Origin: Phoronis australis
Lineage: Eukaryota; Phoronida; Phoronidae
Reading direction: 5' to 3'
Length of the DNA stretch: 64,000 nt
Assembly: GCA_002633005.1 (NCBI GenBank)
Contig: NMRA01000739.1
Span: 52,097 to 116,096 of the forward strand
The translations under genes were made by a program, and so were the position numbers. Shown here one piece after another: positions 61,723-64,000 of the stretch; position 1 is the first letter of the stretch; each line of letters begins with the position of its first letter. Below the pieces are notes generated by a model. It was not told the origin of the DNA. It did not search any database and was given only the letters and a program-made list of their open reading frames with translations.

Positions 61723-61787
61723 TTTACTTTCTCTGACAGGGCTTCAATGACGTACCATCATGGAACCTGAGGAGATAACAGTTATTG
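61723..61787 (+). CDS. Candidate first coding exon of a gene continuing rightwards
   Basis: After a good acceptor (TTTGTTGTTTTCAG, ending 61722; alternative at 61739) come a short leader and ATG at 61760. It encodes MEPEEITVI and then one base before a strong donor GTAAGA at 61788. It is too short for family recognition. No following exon was found before the window ends, so the gene would run off the right edge or the call is wrong. The upstream candidate exon at 57.7-57.9 kb would supply its 5' end. Confidence 0.35.
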
Positions 61788-61789
61788 GT

Positions 61790-64000
61790 AAGAATGGGTG
61801 AATTTACTGATACTACATGTACATGTTGGTGTTGTCGAACCTCTCTGTTAAAGGTGCAGTAAGTCTGACTGAGGCCAGTTGCTTGTAGGTTTATAAGTCG
61901 AACACACTATGTACTCAGATTAAGAATGGTTTCCAGATTCATAAAACCACTCGGCTGTTCAATTTATTCAGCCAGATATGCAGCACATATCACAAATTTT
62001 TGTTCGACCATTAGCCAATCGCAATGCCAATTCATAAGACAACCCCCCAGCCGATTCTTGATTGTCAACCAGCCGTCGACCGACTCCATTTTAAGGTGGT
62101 CAGCTGCTTCTGTTAGGCTAGAGTTTCAGTTGCGTAATAGGTTATCAGGCTATTGTCGCATTGCAAGCTGATCTGCATATTGCTCTCTGCACAGGGTGAA
62201 ATAAATTAACCTAGTTTTAAAGTGTGTCTCACTGGTACACAAGTTCACTCGGTAATTCGAAGGCTCAAAACAACCCATAACTGAACATTTTGGGATTATG
62301 GATTATGGACAATGCAACCAGTTTTGAATAACAAGATGTGAAAGTTTTGAATCGTGACAGCAATGATTTCAGTTATAAATATTGATCGCGTCTCAATCAA
62401 TTCAGCACTGTTTTCACTTTGAAAACACAGCTGTTTTTGCATTTGTAACTATACGACCATGACGACCATGACGTTAGCTTTTTTGCATGTTCACAAAAGT
62501 GCAATAGAAAGCGCACGTGTGTAAAGAAATAAAATGTGGTCAGGGCCCTACGTAAATCAACTGTGAGGAACTACAAAACATACCTTCAAATTTAGATTAT
62601 ACAGTTTACAGCATACCACTTATAATGTAAGTTCTTAATGCACACAACTATTGTAATATCCCTTAAATTAAATGTAACCAACTGTGTATAGTACAAGAAC
62701 GTTTGTGTACAGTAGAGTCATATGTTTTAATCTGGTTAACAATTCTTCACCCTGTATTGAAAGCAACAATTTCGGTGCTTAGTATTTCAAGCATTTATTT
62801 TCAAGAAACTTTTTGGAAAGAAGGCAAACTAAAATACTACAGAACACTTAGTAATAACCGCCTAGATTTGAAAAGTGTTCTCATTCAGAAATAATCACTC
62901 AACATATGCTTGTAATGACATGATAACTTTTATTCACACTGAATATGTACATTTATGTACCTGAAATTTACAATACGTAGACACTGAACTGAACAACGGG
63001 CATTGTGGGCAGGTGATCTCCGAGTATTCCGTTATAACGCGCTTACATTTTGAGAACCAGTTGGATGCCCGATATTCAGAGGATAAAATTGGTTCTCAAA
63101 ATGGTGGGCACAATATATCTGACTTTAGACCAACCACTTTTATTGTTTTTTAATGTTTTAGTGTTTGTAAATGCTTAGTGTAGATGGCTCAGTGCAGTAA
63201 TACGTAGGGTTTATTGTGCTCTTTACCAACATTACAACCCCGTGCCTGTAATAAAGTAATTGTCATGAACATCAAGCAGTTGTATATGTTTAATTCTAAT
63301 CGTCAAGTGTGTTTCGACTGTTCTGTTTGTAATTACACGTTTGCAGCTGTTAAAAAACTGACGAATTTCATCATGCTTTGACTTACGCCTCCCGATTCAC
63401 GTATTTTTGCAATTGGGCATTTGAATATTTTCGCATGCATATAACTTACCTCTTCAAAACATTAATTAAAAAACAAAACCTAAACTAGAGTTTCAACCCC
63501 GGTACAAGAAATTTGCACCGCTGCTATAAGACATTGAAGAGAGCGATACTTTTTGTAAATTTTCGGGCTCTCTTGGGATAGTGAGTAACTGAACACTGTC
63601 TACCAATCACCCCATGACTCCCTAAATTTGCTTTGTAATTTTTGTTATAGATATGAATGATGTATGCGTTTATGTTTAGCATGGTATTCTTTTCTGAATC
63701 ACTGCTTTATTTTTAACACCATCGTTGAAAACGCAATTATTAACACCTGGATTTTTTATAACACCGAAGGCCCGTTACTCCAAAGATTGTATTTTCAGAG
63801 TATTAAATCCTTGTAGTAACGACATACGCAACACACGCAGTATTGTGTTTATACCCTTAGGCTCGGAAGGCTGCAGTGGAAATAATATGGTTACGATTTT
63901 TACGAACTCGGAAAGTGACTTCAAACACAAAGTGAGGGTTCATGGTTGACGCTACAACCAATCCTAACTTTGCGCTCGCCGTTTCAATGTATCAGTGGCG
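61790..64000. other. Intron or intergenic, nothing recognised
   Basis: If the preceding exon is real this is its intron. Open frames are below 85 codons and show no known family. Confidence 0.35.

Overview
This window is nuclear DNA from an animal, most likely a marine invertebrate deuterostome of hemichordate or amphioxus type. The evidence is spliced genes with GT-AG introns, an intact intronless forkhead gene of the FoxQ2 class, a spliced RIIa-domain gene, many microsatellites and minisatellites, and several miniature inverted-repeat transposon families. The sequence does not fix the phylum. Gene density is low: two clear spliced genes (one incomplete), one intronless gene, one small candidate gene and one candidate 5' end. 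Everything else is intergenic, intronic or repeat DNA.

Layout. 0-4.2 kb: no confident exon, but a 1.5 kb stretch bounded by 80-bp inverted repeats and a degenerate MITE. 4.2-7.8 kb (+): the last two exons of a nodulin-like major facilitator transporter; the exon(s) with its first membrane helices were not found. 8.3 kb: a near-perfect 46-bp-arm hairpin. 11.1-16.2 kb (-): a complete four-exon RIIAD1-like gene, interrupted by a large minisatellite (with a 299-bp N gap) that begins at the splice donor of exon 3. A 68-aa candidate gene lies just upstream on the same strand. 18.25-19.25 kb: a 500-bp duplication around a single N, probably an assembly artefact. 19-30 kb: no genes seen; repeats, a Z-DNA-prone CG/TG run and a cluster of CACGT motifs. 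30.4-31.5 kb (+): FoxQ2 with CCAAT and TATA boxes upstream. 32-36 kb: triplet microsatellites and MITEs. 36.7-39 kb: decayed transposon-type sequence coding for a cysteine-rich tail. 39-57 kb: MITEs of three families, 74-bp and 36-bp tandem arrays, no convincing genes. 57.6-61.8 kb (+): possible 5' end of a gene that runs off the right edge.

The genes do not form a pathway. They are an anterior-patterning transcription factor, a probable ciliary or PKA-docking adaptor and a membrane transporter. The richest material is the mobile DNA: MITE family A (15-bp terminal repeats, exact 5-bp AT-rich target duplications, seven copies), family B (hAT-like ends) and family C (about 70 bp, often in pairs), plus a strong excess of the palindrome TACATGTA. 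All calls were made by eye; no homology search was run.
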